64,000 bases of DNA from Nibribacter roseus. GTDB taxonomy: Bacteria > Bacteroidota > Bacteroidia > Cytophagales > Hymenobacteraceae. This document shows, in pieces, positions 43,212 through 51,789 of this stretch. The stretch lies in contig NZ_JBHSYQ010000003.1 of NCBI RefSeq assembly GCF_042662225.1, positions 124,001 to 188,000 on the forward strand. The letters run 5' to 3'. Under the pieces are notes generated by a model. The model saw nothing but the letters and a program-made list of their open reading frames with translations, did not search any database and was not told where the DNA came from. Position numbers and translations under genes: made by a program. The number at the start of each line of letters is the position of its first letter. Positions within the stretch are counted from its first letter, which is position 1.

Positions 43212-44168
43212 TTAAAACAACGCCGGCATCCCTGGTCTACGTGAAAATGGGGTCACGTTGTTGATGTCTGGTATACGGCAAATGTAGCGGGCCATGCGTT
43301 CCACGCCAAACCCGGCACCGGCCGTGTACGGCAACCCTTGCTCTTTGGCTACTTCCAAATAATGCCTGAATGCTTCTTTATCGCTTCCGGTCTCGTCCAT
43401 GCGTTTCAGAATCTGGTGGTACTCATTTTCACGCTCGCCCCCAGACAAACCTTCTCCAAAGCCTTCGTTCCATATTAAGTCATAGTTCAGGTAAGTACCT
43501 GGGGCTGCCGGGTCTTCTTTATCATAAAACTCACGCTTGTGGTTAAGCAACCAAAACGGTCTTTCGGCTTCTTTTGATTTAATATGCTCATAGTCTGCAC
43601 CGTACTGCGCCTCTAGTTCTTCAGTACGGAACACCTCCAATTGGCCTATCTCGGGCAAGAAGTCAGGGCGGTATTTTGCCAGCACTTCGGGCAGCTCTTC
43701 TTCTACTTTTGAAAAAATAAACTGCACCAACTCTTCCATAAAGCTGCGCACAAAGGCGCCGTCTTTGTTCCGGAACTCAAAATCTATTTGGGTAAACTCA
43801 AACATGTGGCGCCCGGTGTAGGCACGGTCGGCAAACTCTAGCCGCACGTTAGGTGACACAATATAAATAGCTTCCAGCTCCGGATTAAGAAGAGTTAGCT
43901 GTTTATGAAATATCATAGATTTGGTGAGGCTCCAGCGGCTACCGGCATAAGAAATGGCTGCATCTACCACACCATGGTTGAGCGGGTCAGTAATAGGAGA
44001 CAACATCAAGGGCATTAGCTGCACCAAGCCCTTTTTGAACATAAAATCATGCGCCGCTCTTATGATAGCCTGCTGTACCTTAAGCACATCAACTGTCTGC
44101 GGCCCTTGTAACTGAGCAAGTGTGCCTTCTAGTGTCACTGCAGCATCAGCAATTAAATCACGTTGCAT
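43212..44168 (-). CDS. Archaeal-type asparagine synthetase A (AsnRS/AspRS paralogue)
   Basis: A 318-residue protein that is only the catalytic core of a class IIb aminoacyl-tRNA synthetase: motif 2 in R-H-M-F-E-F-T-Q-I-D-F-E-F and motif 3 in G-A-G-F-G-V-E-R-M-A-R-Y-I, but no N-terminal anticodon-binding OB domain. In Pyrococcus such a truncated AsnRS paralogue makes asparagine from aspartate and ammonia. The divergent gene is an AsnC/Lrp regulator, mirroring asnC-asnA in E. coli, where the synthetase is of an unrelated-sequence type. Asparagine synthesis is therefore likely but not proven. Confidence 0.8.
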   Translation of the reverse strand: MQRDLIADAAVTLEGTLAQLQGPQTVDVLKVQQAIIRAAHDFMFKKGLVQLMPLMLSPITDPLNHGVVDAAISYAGSRWSLTKSMIFHKQLTLLNPELEAIYIVSPNVRLEFADRAYTGRHMFEFTQIDFEFRNKDGAFVRSFMEELVQFIFSKVEEELPEVLAKYRPDFLPEIGQLEVFRTEELEAQYGADYEHIKSKEAERPFWLLNHKREFYDKEDPAAPGTYLNYDLIWNEGFGEGLSGGERENEYHQILKRMDETGSDKEAFRHYLEVAKEQGLPYTAGAGFGVERMARYICRIPDINNVTPFSRRPGMPALF

Positions 44169-44213
44169 AAAAAATATTATAAATGTGTTAACGTTTTATT
44201 ATTATCATTATCA

Positions 44214-44221
44214 CAAACATA
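44214..44221 (-). promoter_or_regulatory. -7 promoter element of the asparagine synthetase gene
   Basis: It reads TATGTTTG on the minus strand (TAnnTTTG), predicting a leader of about 40 bases. Confidence 0.45.
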
Positions 44222-44292
44222 AATAAATTTATTAATGTCTGTTAAATTTATAAATGTTAATTTTGTACCTTAGTACTTCAATAAGAATGTAT

Positions 44293-44300
44293 TATCTTTG
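44293..44300 (+). promoter_or_regulatory. -7 promoter element of the AsnC/Lrp gene
   Basis: TATCTTTG matches TAnnTTTG and predicts a leader of about 25 bases. The AT-rich DNA between the two divergent promoters (44225-44290) contains repeated TGTTAA words and is the expected place for AsnC-type binding. Confidence 0.5.
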
Positions 44301-44330
44301 TTGTAAAATTGATAAAAAAACACTCAAATA

Positions 44331-44795
44331 ATGGCTCAAAATTCAGAAATTGATATCCTGGACAGACGAATTCTAACAATGCTTATGTTAGATGCTACCA
44401 GAGCCTACACTGATATCGCGAAAGAATTACAGGTTTCTGGCGGTACCGTGCACGTGCGCATGAAAAAACTGGAAGACCTGGGGGTTATCAAGGGATCACA
44501 TTTGTTTATAAACCCTAATGCTGTTGGGTATGACATCTGTGCTTTTATAGGTATTTATTTAGAAAAGGGCTCTGCATACCAAACAGCGGTTACTAGCATG
44601 CGTGAGGTGCCAGAGATTGTGGAAATGCACTACACCACTGGCCAGTGGAGCATGTTCGCCAAAATTATTTGCCGCGACACGCTGCACCTGCGTGAAGTAT
44701 TGAATGAGAAGATACAGGCCATTGAAGGCGTAGAACGCACTGAAACCTTTATCTCGCTGGAGGAAAGCATCACCAGGCAGGTAAATATTTTATAA
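44331..44795 (+). CDS. Lrp/AsnC-family transcriptional regulator
   Basis: A 154-residue regulator with an N-terminal winged helix-turn-helix (L-D-R-R-I-L-T-M-L through V-H-V-R-M-K-K-L-E) and a C-terminal RAM/ACT-like ligand domain (I-C-A-F-I-G-I-Y-L-E, then G-Q-W-S-M-F-A-K-I). Lrp/AsnC proteins sense amino acids. Being divergent from an asparagine synthetase-like gene, it probably controls that gene and itself, with asparagine as the likely effector (inference from the E. coli AsnC model). Confidence 0.92.
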   Translation: MAQNSEIDILDRRILTMLMLDATRAYTDIAKELQVSGGTVHVRMKKLEDLGVIKGSHLFINPNAVGYDICAFIGIYLEKGSAYQTAVTSMREVPEIVEMHYTTGQWSMFAKIICRDTLHLREVLNEKIQAIEGVERTETFISLEESITRQVNIL

Positions 44796-44885
44796 TTCTT
44801 ATTTTTAGCCCCTTACCTGCGTTGGGAGTAACCTAAAACAATGTTATCTTTCCATGCTGAAGCCTCTATATAGGCCAGCGCTGTT

Positions 44886-45770
44886 ATGAGCGAAAGATTC
44901 ATTTGGGTTAGACCCAAGGCAGAAAGGGCGCTGTTGTCCCTTTTATTCTTCTTGTCAATAAGTTTGAGTGCCTGCAGCTCCGCAGATACTTCAGGAAAGC
45001 TATTTCTCTTAAAGAAGCAAGCCAGAAAGGTGACCGTGGTTGCCCACAGGGGAGCCTCAGGCCTTGCCCCTGAAAACACCATTGCCGCTGTAAAACAGGC
45101 ACTTGCCACCCACGCTGATTTTATTGAGGTAGATGTTCACCAAAGCAAAGATGGGCAGGTAGTTGTTATACATGACGCCACGTTAGACCGCACCACCACC
45201 GGTAAAGGGAAAATATCTGATTTTACTCTTGCTGAGCTTAAAGAATTAGACGCTGGGGTAAAACATGACTCTGCGTTTGCCAACGAGCGTATTCCCACAC
45301 TGGCTCAAGTAATCAAAGCCGTAAAAGGCAAAAAGAAACTACTAATTGAGTTAAAGAAAGGCGAAGACGGCTACTATACGGGCATGGAGCAGAACGTGCT
45401 CAACATTATTCGGGAACACAAAGCCGAAGACTGGACAGTTCTCCAATCATTTTACGACCCTATTCTGGAGAACATCTGGAAAGCAGACTTCGTCATTCCT
45501 ACCCATAAGCTGATTGTAGGTAAAATACCGTTTCTGCCTGTTTACATTGACCACACCCTCAAATTTGGCAGCTTTGACAAATACTCAGAAGCAGTAGCCA
45601 TTAACATTCACCGCTACTTCGCGTCAAAATCATTTATCACCTCCTTGCATAACCAAGGCTTCAAAACCTTTGTCTGGACCGAAAACAAACCAGAGAATAT
45701 TAAAAGGCTGTTTGAGCTAGGTGCCGATGGTGTTATGACTGATAATCCGGAACTGGTGGAGTGGAAGTGA
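44886..45770 (+). CDS. Glycerophosphodiester phosphodiesterase, lipoprotein
   Basis: A 294-residue TIM-barrel phosphodiesterase that releases glycerol-3-phosphate from glycerophosphodiesters. The catalytic histidine motif is V-A-H-R-G-A-S-G-L-A-P-E-N-T, the metal site E-V-D-V-H, and the second histidine V-I-H-D-A-T-L-D-R-T-T. The N-terminus has a lipoprotein signal with cysteine 30 (S-L-S-A-C-S), preceded by a rather long positively charged segment, so a later start is possible. It probably acts in the periplasm on lipid breakdown products. Confidence 0.92.
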   Translation: MSERFIWVRPKAERALLSLLFFLSISLSACSSADTSGKLFLLKKQARKVTVVAHRGASGLAPENTIAAVKQALATHADFIEVDVHQSKDGQVVVIHDATLDRTTTGKGKISDFTLAELKELDAGVKHDSAFANERIPTLAQVIKAVKGKKKLLIELKKGEDGYYTGMEQNVLNIIREHKAEDWTVLQSFYDPILENIWKADFVIPTHKLIVGKIPFLPVYIDHTLKFGSFDKYSEAVAINIHRYFASKSFITSLHNQGFKTFVWTENKPENIKRLFELGADGVMTDNPELVEWK

Positions 45771-45801
45771 TATTTCGTTGATCGTTATTCTAAATAAGGC
45801 T

Positions 45802-45836
45802 GTTTTCGAGCTGTTTTTCTAAAATGAGCCGAAAAC
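45802..45836. repeat. P36 palindrome copy 20 (35-bp core)
   Basis: C-G pair at positions 6/31. This copy has lost one base near the centre and is the only one with a core other than 36 bp. It lies in a convergent gap. Confidence 0.75.
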
Positions 45837-45984
45837 CCACTTCTGATAGTCTGGGTAATTTTAGTTAATCTATCTAGTTGCTGTGCATGAACAATCCCCC
45901 TTCCACCTATTCTAGGTGTCTATTTTTTCCTTCTTGAGGTGATTCACTAGAAGTTTGTAAACTTCATACCTCATGAAGCAACAA

Positions 45985-46029
45985 AAAACAAAAAGCCGCT
46001 GCTTTCAGGAAAAGCAGCGGCTTTTTGTT
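45985..46029. terminator. Bidirectional terminator between GDPD and DUF4407 genes
   Basis: A perfect 19-bp stem with a 7-base loop; the arms carry A and T runs on both sides, as expected for convergent genes. Confidence 0.92.
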
Positions 46030-46043
46030 TATACAGTTAAACC

Positions 46044-47186
46044 TTAGTAGTTATCCATGTATGTTTCAGTTTCGCGGCGAATTTTCTCTTTGCCGGTTTT
46101 GAGGCGGGCATGTGCATTGGTACGCGCCAATTCTAGGTCCACATCGGCATCGGTTTTTACGGTCTCGCGGCGGTTGTAGCTGTAATGCTCCATGCGGGCA
46201 TCTTTGCCAGCTTCATCAATGGCTTTGCGGGTATCATACTCCCGGCGGCGGTGCTCCAGTTTTTCCAGGCTCTCCAGTTCAGTAGTGGTTTCTACATCGC
46301 GCAGCAGATCATCATAAGGGCCGCGCTTTGAGATTAACTTGGTGAAGATAGGAGCAGTTTCCAAGCAGATAAATAACAGCATGATAAAAAAGCTGGGCAG
46401 CCAGGGTAGCTTTTGCAGGGCTTCCATACGAGCCATCAGGCCACCATACTCTTCAAAACGTGCCTTACCCTGGGCTATAGATTTATCACGTTGGGCGGTA
46501 AGGGTATCAATTCGGTTCTGACGCTCCGCTATGAGCAGGCTGTTTTGCTCTTGCAGTTGCTTCAGTTCCGCGTCAATCTTATCGTACTGAGCTTTCTTCT
46601 CCTGAAAAATAGGACCTCTTCCTATCTTTTTTGTTCCGCCGGTACCATCGCTCTCCGCACTCATTTGAGCATACAGTGTATCTCGCTGGGCAGATTTGGT
46701 TGCTATTTCAGACTTAATGCGGTCAATGTCTTTGCGCACCGAGTCTGTTTCAGTGAACTGCTGATTCACCAGTTTCTGGTGCTCTAAAGCTAGTTGGGCT
46801 TTCTTCTCCTCTAGCACACTGTCAATTTCCTTCTGGAAAATACGCAGTTCTAAAGGCTTGGAAATAACAATGGCTAACACCAATGCCAGCACCAAACGGG
46901 GTAGTATCTGTAAGAACTCCTTCCAGAACTTTCCTTCTTTCCGGATAGTGGACACAATAAATCGGTCAAGGTTGAAGATAACGGCGCCCCACAATAACCC
47001 AAACGCTACTGCTGCCCATACATCATCAAAAACAGTGTATAGCGCATAACCACCAGATAAACTGGCTAATACGCCCGTAAACAAAACAGTGGCCCCAATA
47101 CTGCCAAACTTGACATGTTCTGACTTAGGACATTGCGCCAGAATGGTATCATCGGCGCCGGCGCACCACCAAAAGAAGTTTCTCAT
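46044..47186 (-). CDS. DUF4407 membrane protein with coiled coil
   Basis: A 380-residue protein with the DUF4407 pattern: an N-terminal F-F-W-W-C-A-G-A-D, two helices (about 30-75), a third (around 95-115), a long charged coiled coil (about 120-260, rich in Glu, Lys and Gln, with D-R-I-K-S-E-I heptads), a fourth helix (L-P-S-F-F-I-M-L-L-F-I-C-L-E-T-A-P), and a polar tail. F-N-L-D-R-F-I-V-S-T after helix 2 is a family signature. Function unknown. The ATG at 47186 fits the family start better than the one five codons upstream. Confidence 0.88.
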   Translation of the reverse strand: MRNFFWWCAGADDTILAQCPKSEHVKFGSIGATVLFTGVLASLSGGYALYTVFDDVWAAVAFGLLWGAVIFNLDRFIVSTIRKEGKFWKEFLQILPRLVLALVLAIVISKPLELRIFQKEIDSVLEEKKAQLALEHQKLVNQQFTETDSVRKDIDRIKSEIATKSAQRDTLYAQMSAESDGTGGTKKIGRGPIFQEKKAQYDKIDAELKQLQEQNSLLIAERQNRIDTLTAQRDKSIAQGKARFEEYGGLMARMEALQKLPWLPSFFIMLLFICLETAPIFTKLISKRGPYDDLLRDVETTTELESLEKLEHRRREYDTRKAIDEAGKDARMEHYSYNRRETVKTDADVDLELARTNAHARLKTGKEKIRRETETYMDNY

Positions 47187-47384
47187 ATAGAGCAGAAACA
47201 CGGAGTGCCCCTGATTAAAGATTATTATCCCTTAAACGACAAAGGTGTGGGATTTGCTATTTCTCCTTGGCAAAAATGTGACCAAACTAGTCAAATTTGT
47301 GACTAAAAATAAAAACCGCCACACCTGACTTACTTAATATCAGCTATAGCGGTAACTTACTGGCTATTAGTTTGGTTCCTGAGC

Positions 47385-48125
47385 CTACTGATTCTCCTGA
47401 TCTAGCTGGTTGTACAGCAGCAAAGAGGCGCTGGCACTGGCTAGCACCATTTGCAGGTCTGGGCTGAGGCTGTTGCGCAGCCACACTTTGCCGCTGTTTA
47501 CCGTTTGCACCGTAGCCAGTACCTGACCACCCCGTGAAAACTCATAACCCAATGGTTTGTCTGAAGGCAGAGATTTTCCTTCCCACTTATACAGCGGCAA
47601 CACTTCTATTTCATATTCTTTGTTCTTAAGCGAGCCTTCAAAGTTAGTCCGCTGCATGTAATTACCCGGATCAGCCAAGGAAAGGCGCCACTCTCCACTT
47701 TCCGCAGACCTAAACGCTACCTGCAAAAACTCCCTCTGTTTATCCAAATTGAAAGACCAACCTGCCGCCTCTACTGCAGTAGTGTTCAGCATGGCGGCGG
47801 CTTGCACAAATAAGGTTTTACGGGTAACGGTGTCAATTACACCGAAGCTATACCTCTGGTAGGCTTCAGATACTCTGAGTAAGTTTTCCTGACCATTATC
47901 TGAGCTGCGGGTCCAGCCTCTCTTCACATCTTCCACTTGGTAAGCCCCAAATCCAAACCCTTTTTCTTTACCCATTGAGAGACGCATCGCCGACCGCCCT
48001 TGTACCGGCATTGCCGAGGCCTCTGCTTTAAAGTTTTCGTTTACCCGCATGTCAGGCACGGAGCAACTAGTTAAACTAAAAACTATGGCCGCTATTGGCA
48101 GGAGAATATTTTTGAAGAGACGCAT
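47385..48125 (-). CDS. Lipoprotein, paralogue of the next gene (copy 2)
   Basis: A 246-residue lipoprotein (cysteine 21, S-L-T-S-C-S-V-P-D-M). It is clearly related to the protein encoded 19 bases upstream: both share a G-R-x-A-x-R motif near residue 45, G-A-Y-x-V-x-x-V/I-x-R-x-W-T-R, a D-P-G-N segment, L-G-Y-E-F, and a C-terminal L-x-x-A-S-A-S-L-L-L-Y. This points to tandem duplication followed by divergence. The family is not known to me. Location: lipid-anchored in the cell envelope. Confidence 0.72.
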   Translation of the reverse strand: MRLFKNILLPIAAIVFSLTSCSVPDMRVNENFKAEASAMPVQGRSAMRLSMGKEKGFGFGAYQVEDVKRGWTRSSDNGQENLLRVSEAYQRYSFGVIDTVTRKTLFVQAAAMLNTTAVEAAGWSFNLDKQREFLQVAFRSAESGEWRLSLADPGNYMQRTNFEGSLKNKEYEIEVLPLYKWEGKSLPSDKPLGYEFSRGGQVLATVQTVNSGKVWLRNSLSPDLQMVLASASASLLLYNQLDQENQ

Positions 48126-48144
48126 AGATTTTGATGGATATATA

Positions 48145-48927
48145 TTAGAAAAGAGAGATTGGCAGTTTTACTTTAGGATTTTGAGGCTCTGCGCCATTTT
48201 GCTGGTTTAATTTGCGGTACAGCAACAGAGAGGCAGATGCGGCACTCAAGACTTTCCGCTGTTCTGAGGTTAATTCATTTTTCAACCACAACTTACCCCT
48301 CCCGCTAACCTGCACCGCCCCTAACAGCTCAACGCCAGATTTAAATTCATACCCTAAAATTTCTGTAGAAGAGCCCCTATAGCTGTTTTGGTACTGGTAC
48401 ACGGGCTCCACGCGTATTTGAGTGGCTCCGTTTTGAAGCACCCCTGAAAAATCTTTGAATAAAATGTCGTTGCCGGGGTCTTTAGTGATCAATTGCCACG
48501 CGCCACTGCTTCCTGCTTGTATGCTGCTTACAAACACCTCACGATTTTCGCCACCTAACTCTATAGAAAATACCTTGCCCAACGGTATAGATTGGCTGCT
48601 GACGCCGGCTTCTGCGGTCACGTAGGTTTCAAGGCCTGCACTGTCTCGCAACACAAACTCATACCGCTGGCTTTTGCGCGATCCCTCTACCTGGAAGAAA
48701 GAAAACCCGCTGGTTCTGGTCCAGCTGCGGCGTATATTGGTTACAGCATAGGCACCTAACTGAAAATCTTTATTGGGCCGTAGCGCTTTTCTGCCTACCA
48801 CCGGAACTTCTGAAGCCGTTTTAGCCAAGGCCGCATCTTGGTGCATGTCAGCCACTTTGCAGCTGCTCAATAACGTGCCGCCTATACTTACTGCCAGTAA
48901 TGCTATGGTTATCTTTTTAAAAAACAT
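48145..48927 (-). CDS. Lipoprotein, paralogue of the next gene (copy 1)
   Basis: A 260-residue lipoprotein (cysteine 23, L-L-S-S-C-K-V-A-D-M). It shares its whole length with the 47385 protein but has a longer proline-rich C-terminal end. The two genes are 19 bases apart in the same direction and form an operon. The conserved tryptophan of R-x-W-T-R and the Ala/Ser-rich C-terminal helix suggest a common fold, but no function can be inferred. Confidence 0.72.
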   Translation of the reverse strand: MFFKKITIALLAVSIGGTLLSSCKVADMHQDAALAKTASEVPVVGRKALRPNKDFQLGAYAVTNIRRSWTRTSGFSFFQVEGSRKSQRYEFVLRDSAGLETYVTAEAGVSSQSIPLGKVFSIELGGENREVFVSSIQAGSSGAWQLITKDPGNDILFKDFSGVLQNGATQIRVEPVYQYQNSYRGSSTEILGYEFKSGVELLGAVQVSGRGKLWLKNELTSEQRKVLSAASASLLLYRKLNQQNGAEPQNPKVKLPISLF

Positions 48928-49100
48928 CTTTGTAGAAAGGAAAGCTTGCTTATCTTAGTGATGGTGAAAAGACCGCCCACAAAACATTTACCCCTATTAT
49001 CTGCTTATCTTTTTATAAGCAGAATTAAAATACTACACTGGCTCCTCCCATATCTATTACCGGAGAAGTCCGTATTTATCTTGCTACAGATAGTTACTGA

Positions 49101-50297
49101 ATGACCTTAGACCCATACACCTTTCTCATAATTCTTAGCAGCCTTATTGTCATGTCATATTTGTTTGACATGGCTGCTAAACGCACCAAAGTGCCTTCCG
49201 TGATTTTCCTGTTGGCAACTGGCATTCTGCTGAAGTCTATTGCCGTCATGTTCAATGTTACCTTACCAGGGTTGCGCAACATCCTGGAACTCTTCGGAAT
49301 TATTGGTTTGATCTTGATAGTACTGGAAGGAGCCTTGGATTTGGAGCTCACCAAAGAGAAGCTCCCGCTTATCCGGAAAACACTCATCACCGCCACGATC
49401 ACGCTCCTGATCACTGCCGCGCTTATTGCCTGGTTCGTTAATTTCTGGCTACAGGTGCCTTATAAAGTAGCCGTAGTGAACGCAATTCCCCTAGCTGTGA
49501 TCAGTAGTGCCATTGCCATACCCAGTGTAACCAACTTGTCTTTGGAAAAACGGGAGTTTATTGTGTATGAAGCCACTTTCTCAGACATAATAGGCATTAT
49601 TGCTTTTAATTTTGCGGTGCAGAACGATACCATTGGTGTGGGGTCTTTCGTGACATTAGGCCTGGACCTAGTCAGCATCTTTATTATTTCTATTATCTGC
49701 ACGCTTATCCTACTGTTCTTTATAGACCGAATCAAGAGCCACATCAAGTTCTTCCTGATTATTGCTATACTGGTACTGCTTTACTCAATAGGCAAAAAAC
49801 TGCACCTGTCTTCTTTGCTCATGGTACTATGCTTTGGACTGATGCTGAACAACGCCGTGCTCTTTGTAAAAGACCGCTTAGCCAAAGTACTCAGCCTCCG
49901 GAACCTGGAAGAAGAGCTGATTCATTTAAAGCAGATTAATGGCGAGACCGCGTTTGTAATTAGAACCTTCTTTTTCCTGCTGTTTGGGTTCTCTATTAAC
50001 CTGCCTGAACTCGCTTATTTAAACGTGTGGGTTTTAGGTTTCACTATCTTCACCATTACGCTTCTGGTACGGTACCTGTACCTACAGTTTGCGGCGAAAG
50101 TGCCTCTTATTCCAGAATTGTTTATAGCCCCCCGTGGCTTGATTACCATTCTGCTTTTCTACAGTATTCCACAGAAATACCAGATCATTGACATGAACGA
50201 GAGCGTGCTCTTCTTTGTGGTACTGCTCACCGCATTGCTCATGATGATCGGCTTGCTGCTTACCCGTAAACAGGTTGACGACATTCCGAATTACTGA
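49101..50297 (+). CDS. Cation:proton antiporter (CPA family)
   Basis: A 398-residue integral membrane protein with about 12 predicted helices. The Na+/H+ exchanger domain shows K-V-P-S-V-I-F-L-L-A-T-G-I-L, G-L-I-L-I-V-L-E-G-A-L-D-L-E-L, and, in the expected ion-site position, S-D-I-I-G-I-I-A-F-N-F. It lacks the C-terminal regulatory domains (TrkA-N or CNMP) of Kef-type members. It probably exchanges Na+ or K+ for H+ across the inner membrane. A perfect palindromic terminator follows its stop. Confidence 0.88.
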   Translation: MTLDPYTFLIILSSLIVMSYLFDMAAKRTKVPSVIFLLATGILLKSIAVMFNVTLPGLRNILELFGIIGLILIVLEGALDLELTKEKLPLIRKTLITATITLLITAALIAWFVNFWLQVPYKVAVVNAIPLAVISSAIAIPSVTNLSLEKREFIVYEATFSDIIGIIAFNFAVQNDTIGVGSFVTLGLDLVSIFIISIICTLILLFFIDRIKSHIKFFLIIAILVLLYSIGKKLHLSSLLMVLCFGLMLNNAVLFVKDRLAKVLSLRNLEEELIHLKQINGETAFVIRTFFFLLFGFSINLPELAYLNVWVLGFTIFTITLLVRYLYLQFAAKVPLIPELFIAPRGLITILLFYSIPQKYQIIDMNESVLFFVVLLTALLMMIGLLLTRKQVDDIPNY

Positions 50298-50317
50298 TAA
50301 AAATATGTGCTATTAGT

Positions 50318-50369
50318 TCATTTAAAAGAGAAACGCCACGTGATCACGTGGCGTTTCTCTTTTAAATGA
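50318..50369. terminator. Perfect 52-bp palindromic terminator
   Basis: Two exact 26-base arms with no spacer (centre TGA/TCA). Both outer ends are A/T-rich, so it could terminate in either direction; it starts 21 bases after the antiporter stop. Confidence 0.85.
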
Positions 50370-50463
50370 GGATAATACTTCTGTCTACAAACGGCACTGC
50401 CTTTCTCTTTGCAACTTATTTTAGTACCTTGATGATATAACTGCTTTATTGAAGCTCTTTGCC

Positions 50464-50988
50464 ATGAAAAAGTTCTCCTGTATTCTTTCCCTGTGTATAA
50501 TTACCTGCATGAATGTAGTGAGTCAAACTTTACCTAACATAGGCATGGTTATCCCGAGACCTTACCATGTTGGTATTTTAGCAGTCAGCACGCGCTCACA
50601 GGCTCCCTTGCTGCTTCTTGAAAACCAAGAAACCTCTTTTAATTCTCTTATTGTGGATCAGGAGGACATTTTGGTCAAGAAAACGTATACAGACTCTTTG
50701 TTACTGGTGTCTTTAGGGGAGAAAGCGAAACACGGCGTTGTAGTTGCCGAATTAAAAAGCAAGCGCCCTCTCTTCCGGTTAGAGCATGTGCTGGACTATT
50801 ATAAAGTTTCTGCCGAAAAACGGCAATTGAGAGTGTTAGTAAACAACAAACTAGTAGATCCTAAACTGCTGCTAGCAGACATAACCAGAATAGCCAAAGT
50901 GGAAGTGGTGATACAGGACAAGCACAGCCCCATCCGCTACAGCTGGAATGAAAACGAAGAGTTCCTGAATATTGTGACGGTTAAGTAA
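50464..50988 (+). CDS. Secreted hypothetical protein, 174 aa
   Basis: The protein has a signal peptide (start at the ATG at 50464; cleavage near V-V-S-Q). The mature part is mixed alpha/beta with no domain I recognise. The region V-L-D-Y-Y-K-V-S-A-E-K-R-Q-L-R-V-L-V-N-N-K-L-V-D-P and the following I-A-K-V-E-V-V-I-Q-D resemble the first strands of a TonB-receptor plug, but it is too short to be a receptor. Expressed alone. Confidence 0.6.
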   Translation: MKKFSCILSLCIITCMNVVSQTLPNIGMVIPRPYHVGILAVSTRSQAPLLLLENQETSFNSLIVDQEDILVKKTYTDSLLLVSLGEKAKHGVVVAELKSKRPLFRLEHVLDYYKVSAEKRQLRVLVNNKLVDPKLLLADITRIAKVEVVIQDKHSPIRYSWNENEEFLNIVTVK

Positions 50989-51144
50989 GACAAACAGTAA
51001 ATACCTTGAGTAGGGTAATATATTGGACAACTACAGCCCTATTAATAAAAGCTACAGAGGTAATAAGAAACTCTTTGAAAAATATTTTGTGTTGATATTC
51101 ACAAATCCTTACTATTTATTCCACAATAGCCCGCCTTTGTTTAG

Positions 51145-51660
51145 ATGAAAAAGCATATTTTATTGCTTAGCTTTTTCATAAGCTTATTGTTTTACAATCA
51201 AGCATTTGCAAGAGAGAAGGAAAGTAACTATTCCAGTGATAGTACGCTTATTTTACAAGAGGGATTAAAAATTGCTCTTTCTGATACTACATTCATTTCA
51301 ATAGGCTCACTAACTACTTCTGTTAAACATAACAAACTTCTTCTTTTAGACTCAGTTCTATTAGTTTTACACGAGATTAGTAAGAAGAATTTACCAAAAC
51401 TAAATAAGTTAAAATTTAAAGTTATCACAGAAGAATATGCTTGCAATTTAGCAAGCCAAGCCTCATCCTTAATGGTGTTGGAGATGGAAATACTTTCTAT
51501 GACAGATGAAAAAGCCAGACTTAGAATTAAGAGAACCTGCGTAAGTTGGATTGATAATGAATGTAGGCTTAACTTTATGTGCGGGGCAGGACTGGGAATA
51601 GAATTAAATAAGAAGAATGATAATTGGGTTGGTGAAATTAAATCAAGCTGGGCCTATTAA
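51145..51660 (+). CDS. Secreted hypothetical protein from AT-rich DNA
   Basis: A 171-residue protein with a clear signal peptide (cleavage after A-F-A). The mature part contains a serine- and leucine-rich first half and a C-terminal half with several cysteines (A-C-N-L, R-T-C-V-S-W, N-E-C-R-L-N-F-M-C). Codons and surrounding DNA are visibly more AT-rich than neighbouring genes, which suggests recent acquisition. No family recognised. Confidence 0.6.
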   Translation: MKKHILLLSFFISLLFYNQAFAREKESNYSSDSTLILQEGLKIALSDTTFISIGSLTTSVKHNKLLLLDSVLLVLHEISKKNLPKLNKLKFKVITEEYACNLASQASSLMVLEMEILSMTDEKARLRIKRTCVSWIDNECRLNFMCGAGLGIELNKKNDNWVGEIKSSWAY

Positions 51661-51741
51661 ATTATCAGCAGCACTATCATTAAAGGGCCACCTTAGTAAC
51701 AACCTTGAATTATACTAATGCTGGAAAAATTAGAAGCGCCT

Positions 51742-51777
51742 GTTTTGGGCCTGTTTTCAAAAAAACGAGCCTAAAAC
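51742..51777. repeat. P36 palindrome copy 21
   Basis: A 36-bp core with a G-T wobble at positions 6/31 and outward pairing (CCT / AGG). It lies in a convergent gap, 12 bases from the sdaA stop. Confidence 0.82.
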
Positions 51778-51789
51778 AGGTATTTCTCA

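Noticed and set aside
49094..49747. Minus-strand open frames opposite the antiporter gene
   Set aside because: The plus-strand frame is a clear 12-helix transporter; the opposite frames are low-quality reversals.
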